Assembly (NCBI RefSeq): GCF_900188085.1
Contig: NZ_FZOU01000002.1
Span: forward strand, 248,001-312,000
Length of the DNA stretch: 64,000 nucleotides
Direction of reading: 5' to 3'
Origin: Granulicella rosea
GTDB taxonomy: Bacteria; Acidobacteriota; Terriglobia; Terriglobales; Acidobacteriaceae
The position numbers and the translations under genes are program-made. Below are positions 45,715-55,745 of this stretch, in pieces; within the stretch, counting starts at the first letter, position 1; every line of letters starts with the position of its first letter. A model generated the notes under the pieces. It did not search any database. It was given only the letters and a program-made list of their open reading frames with translations, and was not told the DNA's origin.

Positions 45715-48522
45715 ATGCGCAGGCAAACTCTCGTCGGTTCCGTCTTCAGTTCGATCCTGTCGGCCTCCATCCTCATCCCATCCCTCCACGCCGCCGTGCA
45801 GCCCCGGATCAACACCGCCGTGAACGACCAGGCGCGCGTCTCGCTTGCGGACACCGTCGCGCCCCGCGCCAAGGCGGCTACCGATCTGGGCGCCGCGCCG
45901 GCGAACCAGGTGCTATCGTCCGTCACGCTGCGCTTCAGCATGACCGCCGCGCAGTCCGCCGCGCTCGATCAGCTTCTTGCCGATCAGCAGAATCCGAGCT
46001 CGCCACGATACCGCCAGTGGCTGACGCCGGAGCAGTTCGCCGCGCAGTTCGGACTCGCCGCGTCGGACCTCGCCCAGGTGAAGACCTGGCTCGCCTCGAA
46101 GGGCCTCACCATCACCTCGACCGCGCGCAGTGGAACCTTCGTCACCGTCAGCGGCTCTGTCGCGCAGATCAACGCCGCCTTCGGCACGCAGCTCCATAGC
46201 CTCTCGCTCAAGGGCGAGACGCACTTCGGCAACCTCTCCGAACCCACGCTGCCAGCCGCTATCGCGGGCGTCGTCGGCGGCATCACGGGGCTCAACGACT
46301 TCAAGTTGAAGTCGCGTGCCCGCATCCAGCATCCGGCGGCCGATCCGGCGAAGCCGCTCTTTACGTCGTCCATCAGCGGCAGCCACTTCATCGCGCCCGG
46401 CGACTTCTACACCATCTACGACGTGAACCCGCTGCTCAACTCCAGCATCAATGGCAAGGGAATCACCATCGCCGTCATGGGCCAGACCGACATCAGCCTG
46501 ACCGACGCGGCCGCCTTCCGTTCCGCCTCCGGCCTCACCGCCAACGCGCCCACCGTTAAGCTCTACGGCACGGACCCCGGCACCAGCTCGGACGATATCG
46601 ACGAGGCCATGCTCGACGTCGAGTGGTCCGGCGCCGTCGCACCCGCCGCGTCGATCCTCTTCGTCAACTCCACCGACGTCATCGGCATCTCGATGACGCA
46701 GGCCATCGACAACGCCCTGGCGCCGATCATCACCGTCAGCTACGGCGACTGCGAGGCCAACTGGGGTTCGAGCTACCTGAATATTTATAATCAGCTCTTC
46801 AAGCAGGCGAACGTCCAGGGCCAGACCATCGTCGGTCCGGCCGGAGACTCGGGCGCGACGGACTGCGACTATGACGCCACCACCGCGGTCAACGGACTGG
46901 CCGTCGACTTTCCCGCCAGCTCGCCCTATGTCACCGGTCTCGGCGGCACCATGTTCAACGAAGGCTCCGCTACCGGCGCGACCTCTTATTGGAGCGGCAC
47001 GAATGGAACCACCGGCGGATCGGCCACGGGCTATATTCCGGAGGCGGTCTGGAACGAGACGGCAGCCGACACCGTTCTGCTCGGCTACACCTCCACCTTC
47101 GCAGCCGGGGGCGGCGGCGCCAGCGCCTTCTTCACCAAGCCCGCCTACCAGGTCGGCACAGGCGTTCCAAGCGACTCCTCCCGCGACGTGCCGGATGTCT
47201 CGCTGAACGCTGCCGCCAGCCACGACGGCTACCTCTTCTGCTCGCAGGGCCTCTGCACCAACGGATTCCGCAACGCGGCCGGCAATCTCGACGTCGTCGG
47301 TGGAACCTCGGTCGCGACGCCGTCCTTCGCCGCGCTTCTGGCTCTCGTCGAGCAGAAGACCGCCACGAAGATCGCCAACGCCAACCCGTACATCTACGCC
47401 CTCGCCAACAGCACCTACTATGGCAACGTCTTCCACGACGTCACCGTGGGGAACAACTCCAACCCCTGCACCGCCGGCACCGTCAACTGCCCGGGTGGCG
47501 GTTCCATTGGCTATAACGCCACCGCCGGCTACGACCTGGCCACGGGCTGGGGTAGCGTCGATGCGACCAACCTGGTCAACTACTGGTCGCAGATCGTTCC
47601 CATCGGCACCAGTACGACGGGCGCGAATCTCTCCACCGTCACCCTTACTGAGTCGGCGTTCAACGTGGTCGCCGGCGTCGCCATCAGCCTGAACGCGACC
47701 GTCGCCGCTGCATCGTCCGGCACAACGCCCACCGGCACGGTGCAGTTCCTGGTCGATAACGTCGCCACGGGTTCGGCGGTCACGCTGGCCTCGGGCATTG
47801 CGACCTACACGCTCGCGACCGCCTCGCTGACCACCGGCCTGCACAACGTCACCGCGGCATACTCCGGCGATACGAACTACACCGGTTCGAAGGCCACGAC
47901 GCAGATCGACATCACCAGCGCCACCGCCGCGGACTTCACGCTCTCGCCCACGGCCGCGACCATCACGGTCAAGAGCGGGGCCACGGCGACACCGCTTGCC
48001 ATTACCGTCGCTCCGCTCCACGGCTTTACGGGCTCGGTCGCCTTCACGGCCAGCTCCACCTCCAGCACGCTCTACGCCACGTATGCCTTCTCCACCACGC
48101 CGGTCGTCATCTCCTCGACCGCCAACGGCACGACCAACTTCACCTTGTACGCCTACGCAAGCTCCAGCACGACCGGTCAGGCGAAGTTCGGGCCGGTGCA
48201 GTCGGCGTCCAACGCCCCGGCGATGCCGGCATGGTATGCGGCAGGCTCCGGTATCTCGGTCGCCGGTCTGCTGCTGCTCACCCTGCCGCGCCGCCGCAAG
48301 TGGAGCGCTCTTCTGCTGGCCGTACTCTCGGTCGGCGTACTGGGCGCATCCGGCTGCTCAAGCGGCACCATCCTTTCGAGCGGCGGTTCGACGGGCGGCA
48401 CGACCACCAGCACGGTCAACACCACTCCCGGAACGTACAACGTCACCGTTACCGCTTATTGCACCCCAACCGGCGGAACGCCCATCGCGCACGACATCAA
48501 CATTACCTTCGTCGTCCAATAA
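45715..48522 (+). CDS. Secreted S53 (sedolisin/kumamolisin) peptidase with Ig-like domain and C-terminal anchor module
   Basis: 935 residues. A signal peptide and pro-domain (YRQWLTPEQFAAQFG) are followed by an intact S53 domain: Glu297 and Asp301 in EAMLDVEW, oxyanion Asp378 in PAGDSGATDC, and Ser532 in GGTSVATPSF. The calcium-site and terminal block is GYDLATGWGSVDATNLV. These are acid-active serine peptidases, fitting an acidophilic soil bacterium. A single Ig-like repeat (TGTVQFLVD...YSGDTNY) comes next, then a smaller domain. The shared C-terminal module follows (PAWYAAGSGISVAGLLLLTLPRRRKW..., GASGC, tail ending FVVQ). AGGA precedes the ATG at 45715. The family is normally autoactivated at low pH. 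Confidence 0.93.
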   Translation: MRRQTLVGSVFSSILSASILIPSLHAAVQPRINTAVNDQARVSLADTVAPRAKAATDLGAAPANQVLSSVTLRFSMTAAQSAALDQLLADQQNPSSPRYRQWLTPEQFAAQFGLAASDLAQVKTWLASKGLTITSTARSGTFVTVSGSVAQINAAFGTQLHSLSLKGETHFGNLSEPTLPAAIAGVVGGITGLNDFKLKSRARIQHPAADPAKPLFTSSISGSHFIAPGDFYTIYDVNPLLNSSINGKGITIAVMGQTDISLTDAAAFRSASGLTANAPTVKLYGTDPGTSSDDIDEAMLDVEWSGAVAPAASILFVNSTDVIGISMTQAIDNALAPIITVSYGDCEANWGSSYLNIYNQLFKQANVQGQTIVGPAGDSGATDCDYDATTAVNGLAVDFPASSPYVTGLGGTMFNEGSATGATSYWSGTNGTTGGSATGYIPEAVWNETAADTVLLGYTSTFAAGGGGASAFFTKPAYQVGTGVPSDSSRDVPDVSLNAAASHDGYLFCSQGLCTNGFRNAAGNLDVVGGTSVATPSFAALLALVEQKTATKIANANPYIYALANSTYYGNVFHDVTVGNNSNPCTAGTVNCPGGGSIGYNATAGYDLATGWGSVDATNLVNYWSQIVPIGTSTTGANLSTVTLTESAFNVVAGVAISLNATVAAASSGTTPTGTVQFLVDNVATGSAVTLASGIATYTLATASLTTGLHNVTAAYSGDTNYTGSKATTQIDITSATAADFTLSPTAATITVKSGATATPLAITVAPLHGFTGSVAFTASSTSSTLYATYAFSTTPVVISSTANGTTNFTLYAYASSSTTGQAKFGPVQSASNAPAMPAWYAAGSGISVAGLLLLTLPRRRKWSALLLAVLSVGVLGASGCSSGTILSSGGSTGGTTTSTVNTTPGTYNVTVTAYCTPTGGTPIAHDINITFVVQ

Positions 48523-48550
48523 CCGGCCCGGCAAAGCCGGCCACAGCCTG

Positions 48551-48586
48551 GAGGCCATACCCTGAAAGGGGTGTGGCCTCTTTCTT
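48551..48586 (+). terminator. Intrinsic terminator after the S53 peptidase gene
   Basis: Stem GAGGCCATACCC (48551-48562) with GGGTGTGGCCTC (48569-48580, one G-T), six-base loop, then TTTCTT. Confidence 0.8.
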
Positions 48587-48777
48587 CGTTTGCTGTTCTG
48601 CTTGTCGGTAAGAGTTTCACCCGGGCGGAACCAGGCGAATCCATGTTCACCACACCGAACATGCCGTCTCTCATCCGCCTTATCCACAAACCTTTCCAAG
48701 GTTTGCAACCACAACAGTGCAGTACAACCCTACAGTTAATCGTGATCTAATTCTTGCAAAGGTCCAGGCCCCCGCTC

Positions 48778-51700
48778 ATGGCAGTATCGGGTTCGAAATC
48801 AGTGCGTAGTCTTCTGGCGTTCATCGTAGTCATGGCGAGCTGCCGGATGCCGCAGGCTCAGGCCCCGAAGCTCCTTTCCAGCCAGGTGGCGACCCGTCCC
48901 GCACAGCGCATCGTCTCTCCGATCGATGAGTCCCGCCTGACTACCCTTGCCGGCAACGTCGTTCCGCTGCCCCAGGGTGCGGACGATCTTGGATCCGCCG
49001 CACCGGCGACGCCCGTCCGCCGGCTTCAGCTTCTGCTCGCCCGCGGCGCAGATCAGGACGCCGCGCTCACGCAGTTGCTCGACCGCCAGCAGGACAGCCG
49101 TTCCACCCTGTATCGCCAGTGGTTGACCCCGAAGCAGTTCGGCGCCAGCTTCGGTCCGTCGGACGCCGATCTCGCCATCGTAACCGCATGGCTCGCCGGA
49201 CACGGCTTCACCGGCATCCAGCCGAACGCCGGACGAACCCTCATCGAGTTCTCGGGCACTGTCGCAGCCGTCCAGAACGCCTTTCACACCACGCTCCATA
49301 CCCTCGACCTAGGCGGCGAACTGCACTATGCGAACGTCACCGATCCTGCCATTCCGAGCGCGCTGGCGCCGGTCGTAAGAGGAATCGCGTCACTCAATAA
49401 TCTGCCGCGTCACGCCGGCGCGCATCTGGCCGGAGATTTCCGCCGCGACAACGCCACCGGTGCGGTCTCGACGCGGAGGGCTGCGCAGGCGGCGAATCCG
49501 AACCTTACCATCAACTCCAACAACACGACCTACTACACCATCACGCCGTACGACTTCGCCGCCATCTACGACGTGCTGCCGCTCTGGAGCGCGGGCGTCA
49601 CCGGTTCGGGACAGACCATCGCGGTTGTCGGCGATACGGACATCAACCCGGCCGATTTCGTCGCCTTCCGCACGCTCTTCAACCTGCCTCTTGGCTCGAC
49701 CAATACCTCGACCGGCACGCAGTACCTCAACATCATCTACAACGGCCCCAATCCCGGCGTGAAGTCCGACGAGGCCCAGGGCGACATGGACACCCAGTGG
49801 GCGGCGGCCGTCGCCAAGGGCGCCGTCATCGACTACGTCGTCTCCGAGAGCACCGAGACGAGCCTTGGCACGGATCTTTCCGCGGCCTACATCGTCGACA
49901 ACAATCTAGCCGGCATCCTGAGTTACAGCTACAGCCAGTGCGAACTCTCGCTCGGCACAGCCGGCAACCAGTTCTACAAGGCACTCTGGCAGCAGGCCGC
50001 GGCGCAGGGAATCACGGTGCTGCTCTCGGCCGGCGACTCCGGCTCGGCCGCCTGCGACACCAACCTCGGGCCGCCCGCAACGCACGGTCTCGCCGTGAAC
50101 GGCATGGCCAGCACGGCGTACAACGTCGCTGTCGGCGGCACGGACTTCAACGCGCCTTTCGGCCTGTCGTCCTACTTCAACGCAACCAACGACGCCAACC
50201 AGGCATCCGCCAAGGGCTATATCCCGGAGACGACCTGGAACGACAGTTGCACGAACGCCTCAGGCCCCGGCTGCAACACATCCGCGGCCGTAACCGCCGG
50301 ACTGCTGAAGGTCAGCGGCGGCGGCGGGGGCGCCAGCTCCTGCATCTCGTCGGACGGCAAGACGGTCGCCTCCTGCACGGGCGGCTACGCCAAGCCAGCG
50401 TGGCAGGCCGGCACGGGCGTCCCGGCCGATGGTGTACGCGATCTGCCCGATGTCTCGCTCTTCTCCTCGCAGGGGCAGAACGGCACCTTCTACGTCGTCT
50501 GCCAGCAGAGCCGCAACACGGACGGCAAAGCCTGCAATCTCGCCGCGCCCTACTCCGACTTCGCCGGCTATGGCGGCACCTCCATCTCCACGCCTGCCTT
50601 TGCGGGCATGTTGGCGATGGTCTCGCAGCAGACCGGGCTGCGCCTCGGCAATGCCAACTACGTCCTCTATAACCTCGCCGCGCAACAGACGAGCACATGC
50701 GCGACCGCGGGAAGCTGCGTCTTCCACGACATCGCCTCCGGCACGAACGCGATGCCGTGCGTCGCCGGCTCGACCAACTGCACCGGCGCCGGCGCCTACG
50801 GCTCGCTCAGCGGCTACAGCGCGGGCGTGGGATACGACCAGGCCACGGGCCTTGGCAGCGTCGACGCGGCAAACCTCGTCCACCAGTGGTCGAGCGCCAG
50901 CTTCAGTTCGACCAGCGCCGTTCTTACACTCACGCCGCAGACTGCCATCCACGGGGCGGCGATCCAGGCGACGGTGGACGTCACCGCCGCCAGCGGCACG
51001 CCCACGGGCGATGTCTCGCTCAACGCCGACTCGGCGAACGGCTCGCTAAACTCCGGCTCGCTCACCGCTGGCGTCTACACCGCGTCGGTGCGCAATCTGC
51101 CGGGCGGAACCTACGGCGTCGACGCGCACTACTCCGGAGACGGAACCTACGCGGCCTCCGATTCGAACTTCGTCTCGGTCACGATCAGCCCGGAGAGCAG
51201 CACGACCACGCTCGCGGCAATCGTCTACGACGGGATCACCGGAGGCACGACGACCGGCGTCTCCACGGCTCCCTACGGCACGGTCTTCTACCTGCGCAGC
51301 GGCGTGGCGGGACTCTCCGGGCAAGGCATCGCCACCGGCAATGTGCTGCTCAACGACAACGGCATCACCCTCGACAGTGGCACCTACCGGTTGAACTCCT
51401 TCGGCTACACCGAGGCGCAGCTCAACTCGCTTGCGCCCGGCGTACACGCCTTCAGTGCCTCGTACACGGGCGACGCCAGCTTCAACCCCAGCAGCGCGCC
51501 GGGCATCTCGGTCACCGTCACCCGTGCGCCGACGACGCTCACCGTTGCCGCCACGCCCGCCACGGTCTCGGCGGGCGCCACCTTCACTCTGGCCGCAACG
51601 GTTGCGACCCAGAGCCTCGGTTACCTCAGCCCATCCGGATTGCTCACCTTCACGACCGGCGGAAAGACGCTCGGAACCAGCCGGCTGATCTCCGGCTCCG

Positions 51701-53292
51701 ATCCCACCACCTTCGACGACCTCGCCACCGCAACGCTCACGATCCCAGCCAGCGCGCTCGCCCTTGGCGCGAATTCGATCACGGCCGGCTTCCCGGGCGA
51801 TACGAACTACCTGCCGTCAGCCTCGAACGCCGCGACCGTCACCGTTACGCCGACGACGCTCGCCGCAACCGTGACCGCCGCGACGGCCACGCCCCAGACG
51901 GTGCAGCCCGGCGGCACGGTGACCTTCGCCGCGACCGTGCAGCCCGCCAGCACCGGCACGATCCAGTTCATCGTCGACGGCCAGAACGTCGGCGCGCCCG
52001 TCGCGATGGCGAACAGCTCGGCCCAGTTGACGGAGAGCATCGCCGCGCTGAGCACCCTGCTCTCCGCCACGGGAACGCCGCTGACCGCCGGCCAGCATAC
52101 CCTCACCGCCGTCTACTCCGGCAGCCAGACCGAGAAGTCGAGCGTCTCCGCGCCCTTCAACTTCGGCATTGTGACGCCCGGTTCGTCCAGCCTGCCCGTC
52201 ATCACGGTCAATCCATCGCACGCGGTGCAGGGGACCTTCGTCACGGTGCAGACGCAGATTACGCCCAGCTCGCCTGTCGCCACCGGCACGGCGCGTCTCG
52301 TGCTGGACGGCGGACTCTATGGCAGCGCCTTCCCGCTGGTCAACGGCGCGGTCGCACTGCCGCTCGTGACCACGACGCTACAGACCGGTACGCACGTCAT
52401 CAGCGTCTATTACTCCGGCGATACGACCTATTCGCCCTCGTACGCCGCGAACGCCACGCTGGTCATCACCGCTCCGGGCAACACGCCCTCCAGCGTCACG
52501 CTCACGGGCGTCCCGGCGGCGATCCAGACCGGTAGCAGCTTCATCTTCCAGGCGAACATCGCCCCCTCGACGCCCACGCCCACCGGCATCCTGCAGCTCA
52601 TCGTCGACGGCGGCAACCCCGGCACGCCCATCGCACTGACCGGCGCGAGCAACTCCGTCGCATTCCATACCGCCGGCCTCGCGCTCGGCACGCATACCCT
52701 TGCGGTCTTCTACTCGGGAGACAGCACCTACGGCTTCTCGACCTCGGCTACCGCAACCTTCAATGTGGTGCAGGCCGTGGCGGGCGCGGACTTTACCCTC
52801 ACGCCAGCGATGCAGACACTGACGGCGAACCGTCTGGAGGCCACCGACCCAAGTGTCGTCCTCACAGCCACTTCGAATCTTCTCTTCAACGCCAACATTA
52901 CGTTCTCCTGCGCCGGCCTGCCTTCGCATACCGAGTGCGCGTTCGCGCCGACGACCGCGACGCTCGGCAGCAGCACAGCGCTTTCGACCATCCTGACCTT
53001 CGAGCTGAACGATCACTTTGTAGCCATGTCCACACCCGCGCCGGGACTCCCGTGGCTACCGGTAAGCGGCGGGGCCGTGCTCTCGGCGCTGCTGGTCGCA
53101 GTCGTGCCGCGTCGCCGTCGCCTGGGAACGCTGCTCGCCCTGATCGTCACGGCTACGGCGCTCACCTCGGCGACCGGCTGCGGCAGTGGCTACCGCGACT
53201 TCACTACACCGGCGGGAACGTACAACGTGACCGTTCAAGCCACCGGCGGCGGAGTCACGCATAGTTCCACGGTTACCTTGATCGTTCAGTAG
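48778..53292 (+). CDS. Giant secreted S53 peptidase with multiple Ig-like repeats and C-terminal anchor module
   Basis: 1504 residues. Signal peptide, then pro-domain (YRQWLTPKQFGASFG). The intact S53 domain has Glu332 and Asp336 in DEAQGDMDTQW, Asp420 in SAGDSGSAACD, and Ser602 in GYGGTSISTPAF. Seven or so Ig-like repeats follow (about 700-1390), with recurring YSGDGTYAAS, TGDASFNPS and YSGDTTYSPS signatures. It ends with the shared module (PWLPVSGGAVLSALLVAVVP, RRRR, hydrophobic, SATGC, tail YNVTVQATGGG...TLIVQ). It probably digests protein at the cell surface in acid conditions. The N-terminal start is uncertain; the ATG at 48778 was preferred because a hydrophobic segment follows directly. 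Confidence 0.92.
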   Translation: MAVSGSKSVRSLLAFIVVMASCRMPQAQAPKLLSSQVATRPAQRIVSPIDESRLTTLAGNVVPLPQGADDLGSAAPATPVRRLQLLLARGADQDAALTQLLDRQQDSRSTLYRQWLTPKQFGASFGPSDADLAIVTAWLAGHGFTGIQPNAGRTLIEFSGTVAAVQNAFHTTLHTLDLGGELHYANVTDPAIPSALAPVVRGIASLNNLPRHAGAHLAGDFRRDNATGAVSTRRAAQAANPNLTINSNNTTYYTITPYDFAAIYDVLPLWSAGVTGSGQTIAVVGDTDINPADFVAFRTLFNLPLGSTNTSTGTQYLNIIYNGPNPGVKSDEAQGDMDTQWAAAVAKGAVIDYVVSESTETSLGTDLSAAYIVDNNLAGILSYSYSQCELSLGTAGNQFYKALWQQAAAQGITVLLSAGDSGSAACDTNLGPPATHGLAVNGMASTAYNVAVGGTDFNAPFGLSSYFNATNDANQASAKGYIPETTWNDSCTNASGPGCNTSAAVTAGLLKVSGGGGGASSCISSDGKTVASCTGGYAKPAWQAGTGVPADGVRDLPDVSLFSSQGQNGTFYVVCQQSRNTDGKACNLAAPYSDFAGYGGTSISTPAFAGMLAMVSQQTGLRLGNANYVLYNLAAQQTSTCATAGSCVFHDIASGTNAMPCVAGSTNCTGAGAYGSLSGYSAGVGYDQATGLGSVDAANLVHQWSSASFSSTSAVLTLTPQTAIHGAAIQATVDVTAASGTPTGDVSLNADSANGSLNSGSLTAGVYTASVRNLPGGTYGVDAHYSGDGTYAASDSNFVSVTISPESSTTTLAAIVYDGITGGTTTGVSTAPYGTVFYLRSGVAGLSGQGIATGNVLLNDNGITLDSGTYRLNSFGYTEAQLNSLAPGVHAFSASYTGDASFNPSSAPGISVTVTRAPTTLTVAATPATVSAGATFTLAATVATQSLGYLSPSGLLTFTTGGKTLGTSRLISGSDPTTFDDLATATLTIPASALALGANSITAGFPGDTNYLPSASNAATVTVTPTTLAATVTAATATPQTVQPGGTVTFAATVQPASTGTIQFIVDGQNVGAPVAMANSSAQLTESIAALSTLLSATGTPLTAGQHTLTAVYSGSQTEKSSVSAPFNFGIVTPGSSSLPVITVNPSHAVQGTFVTVQTQITPSSPVATGTARLVLDGGLYGSAFPLVNGAVALPLVTTTLQTGTHVISVYYSGDTTYSPSYAANATLVITAPGNTPSSVTLTGVPAAIQTGSSFIFQANIAPSTPTPTGILQLIVDGGNPGTPIALTGASNSVAFHTAGLALGTHTLAVFYSGDSTYGFSTSATATFNVVQAVAGADFTLTPAMQTLTANRLEATDPSVVLTATSNLLFNANITFSCAGLPSHTECAFAPTTATLGSSTALSTILTFELNDHFVAMSTPAPGLPWLPVSGGAVLSALLVAVVPRRRRLGTLLALIVTATALTSATGCGSGYRDFTTPAGTYNVTVQATGGGVTHSSTVTLIVQ

Positions 53293-53294
53293 GT

Positions 53295-53335
53295 CGTGAG
53301 CTGTCGGCTCAGCAACTGTAAGCCGACAGCTCACG
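53295..53335. terminator. Bidirectional hairpin between the last S53 gene and ppk1
   Basis: A perfect 15-bp stem: CGTGAGCTGTCGGCT (53295-53309) with AGCCGACAGCTCACG (53321-53335) and an 11-base loop. It sits between two convergent stops. No T-run follows, so efficiency as a terminator is uncertain. Confidence 0.65.
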
Positions 53336-53355
53336 AAGAACTCACCCGCGCGTGC

Positions 53356-55578
53356 TCAATCCGCCGCTGAAGACTTCTCCACGCCCAGCCCCATCAGGTA
53401 GTCCTGCGAGCTGAACGCAGGCCCGTTGCGCGGCGCGCGGATGTACTCGCCGTCCGGCTGCAGCAGACGCGCCTTCGCATTGTCCTTCAGGTATGAGCCC
53501 AGAATCTCCTCGCGCAGACGCTTCACGAGAGCCGCGTCGCGGACGGGGAAGAGCACCTCGCAGCGTTCGTACAGGTTGCGCGGCATCCAGTCGGCGGAGC
53601 CGCAGTACATATCCGTCTCGCCCCCGTTTTCGAACTGGAAGATGCGGCTGTGTTCGAGGAACCGGCCCACGACCGAGCGCACGCGAATCCGCTCGCTCAG
53701 CCCCTTCACCCCCGGCCGCAGCGAGCACATGCCGCGCACGATCAGGTCGATCTCCACCCCGGCCTGCGAGGCCGCGTAGAGCGCCTCCACCGTCTTGCGG
53801 TCGAGCAGGCCGTTCATCTTGGCGACGATTCCGGCCTTGCGGCCCGCGCGGGCGTGGTCGGCCTCGCGGGCGATCAGCGCGAGCAGCGAGTCGGCCAGCG
53901 TCAGCGGCGCGACCAGCAGCGGCGGAAAGACCTCTTCTTCGGACTCCGCCGTCAGGTAGTTGAAGACCGCCTGCACCGCGCGCGTGATCTCCGTTCGGCA
54001 GGTCAGCAGGCTGATGTCCGTATAAAAGCGCGCCGTCACGGGGTTGTAGTTGCCCGTGCCCAGGTGCGCGTAGCGCCGGACCGTGCCGTCGGGGTCGCGC
54101 CGCACGAGCAGCGAGAGCTTGCAGTGCGTCTTCAGTCCGAAGATGCCATGAAAGACGCCGACGCCGGCGTCTTCCAGCTCGCGCGCCCAGCGAATGTTCG
54201 AGTCCTCGTCGAAGCGAGCCATCAGCTCGACGACGACGGTCACATCCTTGCTCTGCGCCGCCTCGATCAGCGACCGGAAGATCGGCGAGTCCTTGCTGGT
54301 GCGGTAGAGCGTCTGCTTCATGGTGATGACATGTTCGTCGAGCGCGCCAGCCTCGATGAAGTCCTCGACCGTCGAGTAGCTGTCGAACGGATGATGCAGC
54401 AACACATCGTGTCTGCGAATCTCGGCGAAGAGGTCTTCGGACTTCGGCGACAGGCGATAGGGCTTGCCCGAGAAGCTGGGGTACTTCAACTCCGGCAGCT
54501 TCACCAGCGAGTAGAGATTCATCAGCCGCGAGAGATTCACCGGGCCATCTGTCTGGAAGACCTGCGCCTCGTCGAGCTCGAAGTTCACCCGCAGCCGCTC
54601 GATCATCTCGGCCGGGGCGGAGCACTCGATCTCCATGCGGACGACGTCGCCCTTGCGCCGGTTGTGCAGCTCCGCGCGGACGCTTTCGAGCACGCTGCGC
54701 GACTCTTCTTCCTGCAGGTACAGGTTGCTGTTGCGCGTCACGCGGAAGGCAGACTTCGCCAGCACCTCGTAGCCGCGGAACATGCGCTCCACCTGCGATT
54801 CGATCAGTTCGTGCAGGAAGATGAAGTCCACCTTGCCCTCGGGTGAAGGCAGCGGCACCAGCCGCGACAGGCTACGCGGCACCGTCACCACGCCCAGCAC
54901 CGACGGCGGCTTGGCCCCGCCCGCGCCGCGACGCTTGTGCCGCAGCAGCAGCGAGATGCAGAGCGCCTTGTTCAGCACGCGCGGAAACGGATGCGAGGGA
55001 TCGATCGTCACCGGAGTCAGCAGCGGGTCGACCTCGTTCTCGTAGAACTCGAGCGCGTGCGCCCGCGCCTCATCGCTCAGGTCCTTCCAGCGCAGCACGC
55101 GGACGCCGGCGGCATCGAGCGCGGGCAGCAACTGCTTGTTCCAGCAGCGATACTGCGCGGCGACGAACTTCGCCATGCGCTTGCTCAGCAGGTCCAACCG
55201 CTCGACGAGATTCAGTCCGCCCTCGTCCGCCTGCTGGGGCTCGTTGAATCCGTCCTCGATCCGCTGCAGGATGCCGGCGACGCGGATCTCGACGAACTCG
55301 TCCAGATTGCTGGCCGTGATGGCGAGGAACTTCACCCGCTCGAGCAGCGGGTTGGTGGTATCTTCGGCCTCTTCGAGCACGCGCTGGTTGAAGCGCAGCC
55401 AGCTCTCGTCGCGGCTGAAGAAGAGATTCTCCACCACCGGCTCGGGCGTCGTCGTCTTGGCGGCCCTCTTCGCAACCGTCTTCTTCGCAGCCGGAGCGGG
55501 AAGAGCTGCCGGCAACGCGGGCCCTTCCTTGGGGGAAATCGCCGCCTGCTTCACCGCACTTCGCTTGGTCGTAGTCAT
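53356..55578 (-). CDS. ppk1: Polyphosphate kinase 1
   Basis: 740 residues. After an Ala/Lys/Pro-rich N-terminal extension (about 45 residues, KTVAKRAAKTTTPE) come the PPK1 domains. The N-terminal block is ENLFFSRDESWLRFNQRVLEEA. The two phosphotransfer His regions are VLLHHPFDSYSTV and YAHLGTGNYNPVTARFYTD, and the C-terminal phospholipase-D-like half includes GLFGLKTH-type residues, MNGLLDRKTVEALYAAS and MYCGSADWMPRNLYERCE. PPK1 makes polyphosphate from ATP reversibly, for storage and stress. The start at 55578 is the first ATG close to a typical N-terminus. It is convergent with the S53 gene. Confidence 0.95.
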   Translation of the reverse strand: MTTTKRSAVKQAAISPKEGPALPAALPAPAAKKTVAKRAAKTTTPEPVVENLFFSRDESWLRFNQRVLEEAEDTTNPLLERVKFLAITASNLDEFVEIRVAGILQRIEDGFNEPQQADEGGLNLVERLDLLSKRMAKFVAAQYRCWNKQLLPALDAAGVRVLRWKDLSDEARAHALEFYENEVDPLLTPVTIDPSHPFPRVLNKALCISLLLRHKRRGAGGAKPPSVLGVVTVPRSLSRLVPLPSPEGKVDFIFLHELIESQVERMFRGYEVLAKSAFRVTRNSNLYLQEEESRSVLESVRAELHNRRKGDVVRMEIECSAPAEMIERLRVNFELDEAQVFQTDGPVNLSRLMNLYSLVKLPELKYPSFSGKPYRLSPKSEDLFAEIRRHDVLLHHPFDSYSTVEDFIEAGALDEHVITMKQTLYRTSKDSPIFRSLIEAAQSKDVTVVVELMARFDEDSNIRWARELEDAGVGVFHGIFGLKTHCKLSLLVRRDPDGTVRRYAHLGTGNYNPVTARFYTDISLLTCRTEITRAVQAVFNYLTAESEEEVFPPLLVAPLTLADSLLALIAREADHARAGRKAGIVAKMNGLLDRKTVEALYAASQAGVEIDLIVRGMCSLRPGVKGLSERIRVRSVVGRFLEHSRIFQFENGGETDMYCGSADWMPRNLYERCEVLFPVRDAALVKRLREEILGSYLKDNAKARLLQPDGEYIRAPRNGPAFSSQDYLMGLGVEKSSAAD

Positions 55579-55745
55579 AGGTATTCGAAGACTAACGCGC
55601 GCAGATGAACAGACCGCAAACGCGCGCCGAGTCTCGTTCAAGATACCTTACAAGCCCGGCTTCTTCGAATCTCGATTTCGATACAACGAAGTGATGCTTC
55701 GCGGCATCTACAGTGGTAGGGTAATCCCTCAAGGACAACGACCGC

